Part shown: positions 8,280 through 16,574 of the stretch, in pieces
How positions within the stretch are numbered: position 1 is the stretch's first letter
Layout of the letters: each line of letters starts with the position of its first letter
From: JASTVH01 sp042862465
Lineage (GTDB): Bacteria; Pseudomonadota; Gammaproteobacteria; Pseudomonadales; Oleiphilaceae
Assembly (NCBI GenBank): GCA_042862465.1
Contig: JASTVH010000009.1
Span: 138,070 to 202,069, forward strand
Length of the DNA stretch: 64,000 nucleotides
Direction of reading: 5' to 3'
Position numbers and translations under genes: made by a program
Notes under the pieces: model-generated
The model's database searches: none
What the model was told of the DNA's origin: nothing
What the model saw: the letters and a program-made list of their open reading frames with translations, nothing else

Positions 8280-10124
8280 ATGGCGAAATACCGTTCTCAT
8301 ACCACGACCAAGGGCCGGAACATGGCCGGCGCCCGAGCTCTCTGGCGGGCCACGGGCATGAAAGACGGCGATTTCGACAAGCCGATCATCGCTGTCGCCA
8401 ACTCCTTCACCCAGTTTGTACCGGGCCACGTCCACCTGAAGGACCTGGGGCAGCTGGTGTGCCGTGAAATCGAGCAAGCCGGCGGTGTCGCCAAGGAATT
8501 CAACACCATTGCCGTGGATGACGGTATCGCCATGGGCCACGACGGCATGCTCTACTCCCTGCCGTCCCGGGATCTGATTGCCGACTCCGTGGAATACATG
8601 GTCAACGCTCACTGCGCCGACGCGCTGGTGTGCATCTCCAACTGCGACAAGATCACCCCGGGCATGCTGATGGCCGCGATGCGCCTGAACATCCCCGTGG
8701 TCTTCGTGTCCGGCGGCCCCATGGAAGCCGGCAAAACCAAGCTGGCGGACCACAAGCTGGACCTGGTGGACGCCATGGTCATCGCTGCCGACGATTCAGT
8801 GAGCGACGAGGAAGTAGCGGAAATCGAGCGCAGCGCCTGTCCCACCTGCGGTTCCTGTTCCGGCATGTTCACCGCCAACTCCATGAACTGCCTGACCGAG
8901 GCCATCGGCCTGTCGCTGCCGGGCAACGGCACCCTGCTGGCCACTCACGCTGACCGCAAGGAGCTGTTCCTGAAGGCCGCACGCCAGATCGTGGTGAACG
9001 CCCGCCGCTACTACGAGGAAGGCGACGAAGGGGTATTACCACGCACCATCGCCTCCATGAACGCGTTCGAGAACGCCATGGCCCTGGACATCGCCATGGG
9101 CGGCTCCACCAACACCATCCTGCACCTGCTGGCCGCGGCCCAGGAAGCCGGCGTCAACTTCACCATGACCGATATCGACCGCCTGTCGCGGGAGATTCCG
9201 CAGCTGTGCAAGGTGGCGCCCAACACCCAGCAATACCACATCGAGGACGTGCACCGTGCCGGCGGCATCATGGGCATCCTCGGCGAACTGGACCGGGCCG
9301 GCGTACTGCATTCCGATGCTCCGACCGTCCATAGCCCCACCCTGAAGGACGCCCTGAAGGAATGGGACATCATGCAGGAACCGTCCGCCGAGGTGGTGAC
9401 CTTCTTCAAGGCCGGTCCGGCAGGCATTCCGACCCAGGAAGCCTTCAGCCAGGACACCCGCTGGCCCACCCTGGACGGCGACCGCGCCAAGGGCTGCATC
9501 CGCTCCCTGGAAAACGCTTTCTCGCGCGAAGGCGGCCTCGCCGTACTACGGGGTAACATCGCTGAGGACGGCTGCGTGGTCAAAACCGCCGGCGTGGATG
9601 ACTCCATTCTGGTCTTCGAGGGCCGGGCGCGGATCTTCGAGAGTCAGGATTCGGCCGTGGAAGGCATCCTGGGCGACCAGGTTGAAGAGGGCGATGTGGT
9701 CATCATCCGCTACGAAGGCCCCAAAGGCGGCCCGGGCATGCAGGAAATGCTCTACCCGACCAGCTATCTAAAATCCAAGGGGCTCGGCAAGGCCTGCGCC
9801 CTGCTGACCGACGGCCGCTTCTCCGGGGGCACCTCCGGCCTGTCGATCGGTCACGTTTCTCCGGAAGCGGCAGCCGGCGGCGCCATTGGCCTGGTGGAGG
9901 ATGGCGACCGCATCAAGATCGACATTCCCAACCGCACGATCGACGTGCTGCTGTCCGATGACGAGCTGGCCAAACGCCGCGAAGCCATGGAAGCCCGGGG
10001 TGACCAGGCCTACAAGCCAAGCATCCAGCGTACCCGCCGCGTTTCGGCGGCGCTCAAGGCCTATGCCCTGCTGGCCACCAGTGCTGACAAGGGCGCGGTG
10101 CGGGATTTGAGTAAGTTGGATTAA
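8280..10124 (+). CDS. ilvD: Dihydroxy-acid dehydratase IlvD
   Basis: IlvD dehydrates 2,3-dihydroxy-isovalerate and 2,3-dihydroxy-3-methylvalerate to the keto acids that precede valine and isoleucine. It is a cytoplasmic iron-sulfur enzyme. The 614 residues match the E. coli enzyme closely in length. Cluster cysteines are visible in CDKITPGMLM and CPTCGSCSGMFTANSMNC, and the C-terminal GRFSGGTSGLSIGHVSPEAA is present. The gene is monocistronic by context: it is divergent from the HDOD gene and followed by a repeat-rich spacer. No leader peptide or attenuator typical of the enteric ilvGMEDA operon is visible. Confidence 0.98.
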   Translation: MAKYRSHTTTKGRNMAGARALWRATGMKDGDFDKPIIAVANSFTQFVPGHVHLKDLGQLVCREIEQAGGVAKEFNTIAVDDGIAMGHDGMLYSLPSRDLIADSVEYMVNAHCADALVCISNCDKITPGMLMAAMRLNIPVVFVSGGPMEAGKTKLADHKLDLVDAMVIAADDSVSDEEVAEIERSACPTCGSCSGMFTANSMNCLTEAIGLSLPGNGTLLATHADRKELFLKAARQIVVNARRYYEEGDEGVLPRTIASMNAFENAMALDIAMGGSTNTILHLLAAAQEAGVNFTMTDIDRLSREIPQLCKVAPNTQQYHIEDVHRAGGIMGILGELDRAGVLHSDAPTVHSPTLKDALKEWDIMQEPSAEVVTFFKAGPAGIPTQEAFSQDTRWPTLDGDRAKGCIRSLENAFSREGGLAVLRGNIAEDGCVVKTAGVDDSILVFEGRARIFESQDSAVEGILGDQVEEGDVVIIRYEGPKGGPGMQEMLYPTSYLKSKGLGKACALLTDGRFSGGTSGLSIGHVSPEAAAGGAIGLVEDGDRIKIDIPNRTIDVLLSDDELAKRREAMEARGDQAYKPSIQRTRRVSAALKAYALLATSADKGAVRDLSKLD

Positions 10125-10152
10125 GACGTTGGACGTTGGACGTTGAACGTTG
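10125..10152 (+). repeat. 7-nt tandem repeat, four units (GACGTTG)
   Basis: Four head-to-tail copies of GACGTTG (the last reads AACGTTG) begin on the base after the ilvD stop codon. A related array of GTCGGAC units lies at 20280-20300. Confidence 0.75.
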
Positions 10153-10176
10153 GAACAATGTTAGCTGAGCCGTCAG

Positions 10177-10280
10177 CAGCGCAAGGGGTGGTTTCCGTAG
10201 CAGCGACAGGGATGTCGCGTTAGCGTCGCCAGGCCATGGACGGCCTGTCGGCGCGGCGAAGGAAACCACCCCTTGTGCTG
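10177..10280. repeat. Palindromic REP-like intergenic element
   Basis: Outer arms 10177-10196 and 10261-10280 are inverted copies matching at 19 of 20 positions. Between them are two smaller hairpins: GCGACA/TGTCGC at 10203-10218 and AGGCC/GGCCT at 10231-10246. The whole 104-nt block would fold into a branched stem structure. It lies between ilvD and upp and could end ilvD transcription or be a REP/MITE-like interspersed element. Only one copy is in this window. Confidence 0.7.
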
Positions 10281-10395
10281 CGAGAGTGTCCGGCCATACA
10301 ACCCCATCCCGGTTTCCCACAATGACGACACCCCCCGCTTTGCGTTAAATTAAGCCGATTTTTTTCAATCAGTTGCTGCCATCGGAGAACCCCTT

Positions 10396-11034
10396 ATGCC
10401 GGTCAAAGAAATTCGCCATCCGCTTGTTCGTCACAAGCTGGGGTTGATGCGTCAGGCCGACGCCAGTACCAAGAGCTTCCGCGAACTGGCCCAGGAAGTG
10501 GGCGCATTGCTGACCTACGAAGCCACTAAGGACTTCAACCTCGAAACCTATACCGTCGAGGGCTGGGCCGGTCCGGTGGAAGTGGAACGGGTAGCGGGCA
10601 AGAAAGTCACCATCGTGCCGATCCTGCGGGCGGGACTGGGTATGCTGGACGGTGTCCTCAGCCTGATACCGACGGCCCGGGTCAGCGTGGTGGGCCAGAT
10701 GCGCAATGAAGACACCCTGGAAGCTGAAACCTACCTGGAAAAACTGGTGGGCGAACTGGACCAGCGCATGGCCATGATCGTCGACCCCATGCTGGCCACC
10801 GGCGGCTCCCTGATCGCCACCATCGACACCCTCAAGCGCGCCGGCAGCAAGGAAATCCGCGCCCTGGTGCTGGTCGCGGCACCGGAAGGGATTCGCAAGG
10901 TGGAGGAAGCCCACCCGGATGTCACCGTCTATACCGCCTCCATCGACGAGCGCCTGAACGAGAACGGCTACATCCTGCCCGGCCTGGGCGACGCCGGCGA
11001 CCGCATCTTCGGCACCAAGCAGAAGGACGACTGA
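10396..11034 (+). CDS. upp: Uracil phosphoribosyltransferase Upp
   Basis: Upp condenses uracil with PRPP to form UMP, the uracil salvage step in the cytoplasm. The protein has 212 residues, the usual length, with the PRPP-binding loop VDPMLATGGSLIATI near residue 130 and the uracil-binding C-terminal region GDAGDRIFGTK. The ATG is preceded by GGAG at good spacing. uraA follows after 2 bases, so uptake and phosphoribosylation of uracil are co-expressed. Confidence 0.97.
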   Translation: MPVKEIRHPLVRHKLGLMRQADASTKSFRELAQEVGALLTYEATKDFNLETYTVEGWAGPVEVERVAGKKVTIVPILRAGLGMLDGVLSLIPTARVSVVGQMRNEDTLEAETYLEKLVGELDQRMAMIVDPMLATGGSLIATIDTLKRAGSKEIRALVLVAAPEGIRKVEEAHPDVTVYTASIDERLNENGYILPGLGDAGDRIFGTKQKDD

Positions 11035-11036
11035 GC

Positions 11037-12299
11037 ATGACTATCGCAACCGATACCCTGCCCCGCCGCATTCTCGCCGGTTCGCAAATGCTGCTGGTCG
11101 CCTTCGGAGCCCTGGTGCTGATGCCACTGATCACCGGCCTGGATCCCAACGTCGCCCTGTTTACCGCCGGCCTGGGCACCTTACTCTTTCAATTGGTGAC
11201 CGGACGTCAGGTGCCGGTGTTCCTGGCTTCCTCCTTTGCCTTTATCGCCCCTATCATCGCCGCCAAAGGCCAGTTCGGCCTCAGCGCCACCATGGGCGGC
11301 CTGGTGGCGGCGGGCGCCCTGTATGTGGTACTCAGCGCCCTGGTGAAGCTCAAGGGGACCGATTTTCTCGACCGCCTGTTGCCCCCGGTGGTGATCGGCC
11401 CGGTCATTATGGTGATCGGCCTGGGGCTGGCGCCAGTGGCGGCCAATATGGCCATGGGCAAGACCGGGGATGGCTCGGCAGAGTTGGTGCCCTACGGCAC
11501 CGCACTACTGATTTCACTATCCTCTCTGGCGGTTACATTACTGGTTGCGGTACTGGGCAAGGGGATTTTCAGGCTGGTTCCGATTCTGTTCGGGGTCATC
11601 GCCGGCTACACCCTCAGTGCTCTGACCGGCGTCGTGGACACCCAGGCCATCAGTGATGCCGCCTGGCTGGCCGTCCCCAACTTTGTTGCCCCCACCTTCG
11701 AGTGGGCCGCCATACTCTTCATGCTGCCGGTGGCCATCGCCCCGGCCGTGGAGCATATCGGCGATGTCCTGGCCATTGGCACCGTCACTGGCCGCAACTA
11801 CATCAAAAAGCCTGGCCTCCACCGTACGCTGCTAGGCGACGGTATCGCCACTTCCACCGCAGCCTTCCTGGGCGGCCCGCCCAACACCACCTATTCGGAA
11901 GTCACCGGTGCGGTCATGCTGACCCGCAATTTCGACCCGCGCGTCATGACCTGGGCCGCCGTCTTTGCCGTAGCCCTGGCCTTCATCGGCAAGTTCGGCG
12001 CCGCGCTGCAAACCATACCGGCACCCGTCATGGGCGGCATCCTCTGTCTGCTGTTCGGCTCGATTGCGGTGGTGGGCCTGAATACCCTGATCTACCATCG
12101 TGTTGACCTGTCCGAGTCGCGCAACCTGGCCATCGTCGGCGTCACCCTGGTGTTCGGAATCGGCGGCATGGTGATCGGACACGGTTCCTGGGGCATGGAA
12201 GGCATCGCCCTGGCAAGCCTGACCGCCATTCTTCTGAACCTGCTGCTGCCGGGCAATGCTGGCTGGCGGAGAGAGGAAGAGGCAGCCACCGAAATCTGA
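11037..12299 (+). CDS. uraA: Uracil permease UraA (NCS2 family)
   Basis: This 420-residue integral membrane protein has many hydrophobic segments and belongs to the nucleobase-cation symporter-2 family. Family landmarks include the signature region FLGGPPNTTYSEVTGAV and the preceding AVEHIGDVLAIG. It imports uracil by proton symport in its E. coli counterpart. It sits 2 bases after upp, so it is a transport-salvage pair. It is convergent with folA, with a hairpin between. Confidence 0.95.
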   Translation: MTIATDTLPRRILAGSQMLLVAFGALVLMPLITGLDPNVALFTAGLGTLLFQLVTGRQVPVFLASSFAFIAPIIAAKGQFGLSATMGGLVAAGALYVVLSALVKLKGTDFLDRLLPPVVIGPVIMVIGLGLAPVAANMAMGKTGDGSAELVPYGTALLISLSSLAVTLLVAVLGKGIFRLVPILFGVIAGYTLSALTGVVDTQAISDAAWLAVPNFVAPTFEWAAILFMLPVAIAPAVEHIGDVLAIGTVTGRNYIKKPGLHRTLLGDGIATSTAAFLGGPPNTTYSEVTGAVMLTRNFDPRVMTWAAVFAVALAFIGKFGAALQTIPAPVMGGILCLLFGSIAVVGLNTLIYHRVDLSESRNLAIVGVTLVFGIGGMVIGHGSWGMEGIALASLTAILLNLLLPGNAGWRREEEAATEI

Positions 12300-12304
12300 C
12301 GGCG

Positions 12305-12333
12305 AGGCGTCCGACCCATGGCGTCGGACGCCT
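12305..12333. terminator. Hairpin between convergent uraA and folA
   Basis: An 11-bp perfect stem (12305-12315 with 12323-12333) closes a 7-nt loop just after the uraA stop. There is no strong T-run on either side, so it may be a weak or bidirectional terminator. Confidence 0.55.
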
Positions 12334-12365
12334 TCTGCCACGCAGCGGGGAGCCCCGGTAGGGCT

Positions 12366-12878
12366 CTAGGTGCGTCGTTCGAAGATAAGAAAACTGTAGG
12401 GATAAGGATTGTTCTCGCTGGCATCATGGTCTTCGCGAGCCACCTCTTCCCACTCCTTCCAGTTAACCAGCGGGAAATAGGCATCGCCTTCAACCTCGGC
12501 ATGCACCTGCGTCACATAGAGGCGATCCATGCGCGGCAATACCGCGTGGTAGATTTCTCCGCCCCCGATCACGACCAGTTCCTCGGTGCCGTCGATGGTG
12601 GCCTGATCTTCGGCCCGCTCGAAGGCCGCATCGATATCCCCGACCACCGCCACCCCATCGCGGGACCACTCCGGATCGCGGGTGACCACGATATTGGTCC
12701 GCCCCGGCAAAGGCCGGCCAATGGACTCAAAGGTCTTGCGACCCATGATGATCGGCTTGCCCGTGGTGGTGCGCTTGAAGTAGCGCAGGTCTTCCGGCAG
12801 GTACCAGGGCAGTTTGTTGTTGCAGCCGATGACCCGGTTCTCGGCCATGGCCACCATCAGTGTCTTGCGAATTGTCAC
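12366..12878 (-). CDS. folA: Dihydrofolate reductase FolA
   Basis: FolA reduces dihydrofolate to tetrahydrofolate with NADPH and regenerates the cofactor oxidised by the adjacent thymidylate synthase. Motifs include MVAMAENRVIGCNNKLPWYLPEDL with the catalytic acidic residue, MGRKTFESIGRPLPGR for NADPH, and VIGGGEIY. The open frame extends upstream into thyA, but a GTG at 12878 has a strong GGAGG eight bases before it and lies 22 bases after the thyA stop, giving 170 residues. Lgt-thyA-folA form a minus-strand unit. Confidence 0.95.
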   Translation of the reverse strand: MTIRKTLMVAMAENRVIGCNNKLPWYLPEDLRYFKRTTTGKPIIMGRKTFESIGRPLPGRTNIVVTRDPEWSRDGVAVVGDIDAAFERAEDQATIDGTEELVVIGGGEIYHAVLPRMDRLYVTQVHAEVEGDAYFPLVNWKEWEEVAREDHDASENNPYPYSFLIFERRT

Positions 12879-12900
12879 AACTGAAACCTCCGTGGGCCCG

Positions 12901-13740
12901 TCAGACCGCGATGGGCGCCTTGATGGCGGGATCGGGATCATATCCCTCGAATTCGAAGTCCTCCAGCTCGTACTCGAACAGCGTTGCCGGACGCCGGCGG
13001 ATACGCAGGGTTGGTAGCGCCTTGGGCTCCCGGCGCAGCTGCTCGTAGACGATATCGTCGGTCAGGTGATTGAGATAGAGGTGGCAGTCACCGAAGGTGT
13101 GCACGAACTCCCCTACCTCCAGGTCACACTGCTGCGCGATCATATGGGTAAGCAGGCTGTAGGAGGCAATATTGAACGGCACCCCGAGGAACAGATCGGC
13201 GCTGCGCTGATAAAGCTGGCAGGACAGGCGACCGTTAGACACGTAAAACTGGAACAGGCAGTGACAGGGCGCCAGAGCCATGCGCCCTTCCCGGGCGTTG
13301 TCCTGGGGGCCCTTGGATTCGTCCGGCAGGTCGGCCGGGTTCCAGGCCGATACGATCAGGCGGCGGGAATGGGGCTTGTTGCGGATCTGTTCCACCACCT
13401 CGCTGATCTGATCGATGGTGCTGCCATCCGGGCACGCCCAGCTGCGCCACTGCTTGCCGTAGATCGGCCCCAGATCGCCGTCTTCCAGCGCCCACTCGTT
13501 CCAGATACGCACCTTGCGCTCGCGCAGCCACTCGTTGTTGGTGGAACCGCTGAGAAACCACAGCAGTTCCAGGATGACGCTGCGCAGATGAACCTTCTTG
13601 GTGGTCAGCAATGGAAAGCCCTGCTGCAAATCAAACCGCAGCTGACGGCCGAACACCGAACGGGTGCCCACACCGGTCCGGTCGCCACGATCGACACCGT
13701 TATTGAGCACGTCACTCATCAAATCCAGATACTGCTGCAT
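12901..13740 (-). CDS. thyA: Thymidylate synthase ThyA
   Basis: ThyA methylates dUMP to dTMP using methylene-tetrahydrofolate, producing dihydrofolate for FolA next door. The active-site cysteine lies in APCHCLFQF at about residue 160, and FNIASYSLLTHM and the dUMP-binding RSAD are present. At 279 residues it is longer than the 264-residue E. coli enzyme; the extra residues lie just before the active site (around PDESKGPQDNAREGRM). Lgt ends 3 bases upstream, the same lgt-thyA order as in many gammaproteobacteria. Confidence 0.97.
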   Translation of the reverse strand: MQQYLDLMSDVLNNGVDRGDRTGVGTRSVFGRQLRFDLQQGFPLLTTKKVHLRSVILELLWFLSGSTNNEWLRERKVRIWNEWALEDGDLGPIYGKQWRSWACPDGSTIDQISEVVEQIRNKPHSRRLIVSAWNPADLPDESKGPQDNAREGRMALAPCHCLFQFYVSNGRLSCQLYQRSADLFLGVPFNIASYSLLTHMIAQQCDLEVGEFVHTFGDCHLYLNHLTDDIVYEQLRREPKALPTLRIRRRPATLFEYELEDFEFEGYDPDPAIKAPIAV

Positions 13741-13743
13741 GAT

Positions 13744-14556
13744 TTACCCCTTCTGCGAGGATTGCATGGTGGCACCGTCACGGCGATAGGCCCAGACCAT
13801 CATGATCGCGCCAGCCACAATCATCGGGGCCGACAACAGCTGCCCCATGGTCAGCCAGTGCATGGCAATGAAACCGAGCTGCGCATCCGGCTGACGGAAG
13901 AATTCCACGGTAAAGCGGAAGACCCCATAGCCCAGCAGGAAAAGGCCCGACACCGCTGCCCGCGGGCGAGGTTTGGCCGAGAACCACCAGAGCAGGATAA
14001 ACAGGGCCACTCCTTCCAGCGCAAACTCATAAAGCTGGGAGGGGTGCCGGGGAATCCCGTCATGGGTGCCGGCGAAGACCATGCCCCAGGACACATCGGT
14101 GGTGCGTCCCCACAGTTCGCCGTTGATGAAATTACCGACACGGCCGGCGCCCAGACCGATGGGCACCAGCGGCGCCACGAAATCCGCGATCTGAAAGAAA
14201 GTCCGGTTGATGTGGCGGCCATACAGGTACATCGCCAGGATGACGCCAATCAGCCCACCGTGGAAGGACATGCCCCCGGTCCAGACCTCGAACAGCCACA
14301 GCGGATCTTCCAGAAACCGTTCGAAACCGTAGAAAAAAACATAGCCCAGCCGGCCGCCCAGAATGACCCCGAGCGCCGCATAGAAAATCAGATCGCCCAT
14401 CTGCTCCTGGTTGATGGGCGACCAGGGCTTGCGGGCTCTCAGATTGCCAAGCCACCAGGCCCCCAGAAAGCCGACAAGATACATCAGACCGTACCAGTGC
14501 ACCTGAAGCGGGCCAATTTCGATGGCAACGGGATCAAATTGCGGGTGTTGTAACAT
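13744..14556 (-). CDS. lgt: Prolipoprotein diacylglyceryl transferase Lgt
   Basis: Lgt transfers diacylglycerol from phosphatidylglycerol to the lipobox cysteine of prolipoproteins in the inner membrane. It shows about seven hydrophobic segments, the essential histidine in MSFHGGLIGV, and the Lgt signature GLGAGRVGNFINGELWGR with its essential arginine. The frame opens further upstream, but the ATG at 14556 gives the typical start LQHPQFDPVAIEIGPLQVHWYG and 270 residues, and it lies 13 bases after the upstream stop. Substrates in this window include LpoA. Confidence 0.96.
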   Translation of the reverse strand: MLQHPQFDPVAIEIGPLQVHWYGLMYLVGFLGAWWLGNLRARKPWSPINQEQMGDLIFYAALGVILGGRLGYVFFYGFERFLEDPLWLFEVWTGGMSFHGGLIGVILAMYLYGRHINRTFFQIADFVAPLVPIGLGAGRVGNFINGELWGRTTDVSWGMVFAGTHDGIPRHPSQLYEFALEGVALFILLWWFSAKPRPRAAVSGLFLLGYGVFRFTVEFFRQPDAQLGFIAMHWLTMGQLLSAPMIVAGAIMMVWAYRRDGATMQSSQKG

Positions 14557-14569
14557 GTCGGTTTTCACT

Positions 14570-15367
14570 TTAAGAAAGGATAAATCGAAGGCCCACCACA
14601 ATCAGGACCACGGCAAAAATACGCTTCAGCAGCTTCGGCGACAAGCGGTGAGCCAGCCAGGCGCCAACTTTCGCAAAAGGCACACTGGTCACCACAATGC
14701 CGGCCAGTGCCGGCAGATAGACGAAGCCCGCCGACCAGGCCGGCAAACCGGCTTCGCCCCACCCCACAGCCACGTTGGAGAGCGCGCCGGCCAGGGCAAT
14801 CGGCAGCCCGCAGGCTGCGGACGTACCCACCGCCTGTTGCATCCGCACGTTGCACCAGCTGAGAAATGGCACCGTGAGCGTGCCACCGCCGATACCGAAA
14901 ATGGCCGACCCCCAACCGATACCGCCGCCCACACCAACCAACCCGGCAGCCCCCGGGACGTCCCGCCCGGGTTTGGGGTCGACTCCCATCAGCATCTTCA
15001 CCGCCACCACAATGGCAAATATACCGATCAGGTTTTCCAGCCCCTGACTGCTCAGCAACGAAGCCGTCCAGGCCCCCAGTGCCGCGCCGAAGACAATGCC
15101 CAGGGCCATGGGTTTGAACAGTTCCCAGCGGACCGATTGCTTGAGGTGATGGGCACGGATGGAGCTGAGCGAAGTAAAGACGATCGTCGCCAGGGAGGTG
15201 CCGACGGCGAGGTGCGCCAGGTTAACCGCTTCAAAGCCCTGCAACTCAAAGCTGAACATCAGCACCGGGACGATGATCAGGCCACCGCCGATGCCGAACA
15301 GCCCGGCCAGGGTTCCGGCGAACGCCCCCAGCAGGACATAGAGCCCCAGTGCCGTCATAATGGTCAT
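14570..15367 (-). CDS. TauE/SafE family membrane exporter
   Basis: This 265-residue membrane protein has about eight hydrophobic segments arranged as two halves, each with a glycine-rich GIGGG motif (GLFGIGGGLIIVP and AIFGIGGGTLTVP). This is the TauE/SafE family (PF01925), associated with export of sulfite, sulfoacetate or other organosulfur anions. No sulfur-metabolism genes are adjacent, so the substrate is unknown. It is the first gene before lgt-thyA-folA, 13 bases upstream of lgt, and divergent from the NRDE gene. Confidence 0.9.
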   Translation of the reverse strand: MTIMTALGLYVLLGAFAGTLAGLFGIGGGLIIVPVLMFSFELQGFEAVNLAHLAVGTSLATIVFTSLSSIRAHHLKQSVRWELFKPMALGIVFGAALGAWTASLLSSQGLENLIGIFAIVVAVKMLMGVDPKPGRDVPGAAGLVGVGGGIGWGSAIFGIGGGTLTVPFLSWCNVRMQQAVGTSAACGLPIALAGALSNVAVGWGEAGLPAWSAGFVYLPALAGIVVTSVPFAKVGAWLAHRLSPKLLKRIFAVVLIVVGLRFILS

Positions 15368-15394
15368 CGCGAATCACTACCCGGATCATTTTCG

Positions 15395-15433
15395 ATGGCA
15401 TCGTATGATACACAACCCGCCATACGATTCCAT
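15395..15433. promoter_or_regulatory. Inverted repeat in the tauE-like / NRDE divergent promoter region
   Basis: Two 13-bp arms (15395-15407 and 15421-15433) are inverted copies with one mismatch, separated by 13 bases, in a 90-bp divergent spacer. It could be an operator for a dimeric regulator or a cruciform-forming site. The left arm contains TATGAT, a possible -10 for the NRDE gene. Confidence 0.4.
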
Positions 15434-15457
15434 GACAGCCGCAGGGGAACCGATTGA

Positions 15458-16216
15458 ATGTGCCTGATCCTTTTGGCAATCGACCGACATCCCGACTACC
15501 CCGTCGTCCTCGCCGCCAACCGGGACGAATTTCATGCCCGTCCTACCGCCGCCATGCACTGGTGGCCGGACCAGCCCATTCTGGCAGGCCAGGATCTGCA
15601 ATCGGGCGGCACCTGGCTCGGCTTTAAGCGCTCCGGGCAGGTAGCCACCGTCACCAACTTCCGCTCCGGCCAGCCGGAAAAGGCCCGCCTCTCGCGCGGC
15701 ACCTTGCCGCTGCAGCTTCTGGCAAGTGCGGACACAGAAAGCGAAACCCGGACGATTCACCAGCGCCGAAGCGAATTCGGCGGCTTCAACCTGTTGGCAA
15801 GTGCCGGTGACCACTGGGTCTACACGGGCAGCGAGGATCCGGTTCCCCTGCGGCGCCTCTACCGCGGCATCTACGGATTGAGCAATGGCCTGCTTCAGGC
15901 CCCGTGGCCCAAGGTACTGCGAGGCCAGCGGGGCCTTGCAAGATGCCTGGAAGCGCCGCACCCCTACCACGACACGCTGCTGGCCCTGCTGGCCGACGAG
16001 GAGAAAGCCGCTCACGAGCACCTGCCGGACACGGGTGTCGGGCCGGAAATCGAACGTTTTCTCTCGTCACTGTTCATCCGTAGCCCCGAGTACGGCACGC
16101 GAGCAAGCACCGTGGCCACCTGCGACCGTCGCGGGCATTGGGTCGTGACCGAACAATGTTACGGTCCCAACGGAGCGCCCGGGGAACGCAACCGCTTCGA
16201 GTGGGACTCGCAATGA
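15458..16216 (+). CDS. NRDE / TANGO2-like protein
   Basis: The 252-residue protein starts MCLILLAIDRHPDYPVVLAANRDEF, the defining N-terminus of the NRDE family (PF05742) with cysteine at position 2, as in Ntn-hydrolase-like folds. It also has the conserved GGTWLGFKRSG and STV-type region near the C-terminus. The eukaryotic homologue TANGO2 has been linked to haem handling and lipid metabolism; the bacterial role is not established. It stands alone between the divergent exporter and xseB. Confidence 0.88.
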   Translation: MCLILLAIDRHPDYPVVLAANRDEFHARPTAAMHWWPDQPILAGQDLQSGGTWLGFKRSGQVATVTNFRSGQPEKARLSRGTLPLQLLASADTESETRTIHQRRSEFGGFNLLASAGDHWVYTGSEDPVPLRRLYRGIYGLSNGLLQAPWPKVLRGQRGLARCLEAPHPYHDTLLALLADEEKAAHEHLPDTGVGPEIERFLSSLFIRSPEYGTRASTVATCDRRGHWVVTEQCYGPNGAPGERNRFEWDSQ

Positions 16217-16246
16217 CCAAATCCGCAAGGAAAGCGCGGGCAGCTC

Positions 16247-16255
16247 TGGTATACT
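16247..16255 (+). promoter_or_regulatory. Extended -10 promoter for xseB-ispA
   Basis: TGG then TATACT (16250-16255) lies 58 bases before the xseB ATG and forms an extended -10. The -35 position lacks consensus. Confidence 0.45.
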
Positions 16256-16313
16256 CGCCCCGTAAAATGACGCGCCTGCAAGTGCCGTACTAACCACCCA
16301 ATCGTGAGCGATC

Positions 16314-16574
16314 ATGACCGAGGAAAAGAACCCCCAATCCCTGGCCGATTTTGAAACCTCCCTGGAGGAACTGGAATCGCTGGTTCGCAAGCTGGAACAG
16401 GGCGAGCTGTCGCTGGAAGACTCATTGGCCGCCTTTGAGAAAGGCGTACGGCTGACTCGCAGCTGTCAGCAGGCCCTCAAGTCGGCAGAACAACGGGTGC
16501 AAAAGGTGGTGGAACAGGAAAACGGCGAATTCGACGTCACACCGTTCAAAGACGAGGGTGCAGACGGCGAATGA
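16314..16574 (+). CDS. xseB: Exodeoxyribonuclease VII small subunit XseB
   Basis: XseB is the small subunit of exonuclease VII, which degrades single-stranded DNA with XseA. The 86-residue helical protein carries the family pattern FETSLEELESLVRKLEQGELSLEDSL followed by FEKGV and two more heptad-like stretches. Its stop overlaps the ispA start (ATGA), the conserved xseB-ispA-dxs arrangement of gammaproteobacteria. xseA is not in this window. Confidence 0.95.
   Translation: MTEEKNPQSLADFETSLEELESLVRKLEQGELSLEDSLAAFEKGVRLTRSCQQALKSAEQRVQKVVEQENGEFDVTPFKDEGADGE

Noticed and set aside
10125..10152. CRISPR array
   Set aside because: The 7-nt units are directly adjacent without spacers, and no cas genes are present.
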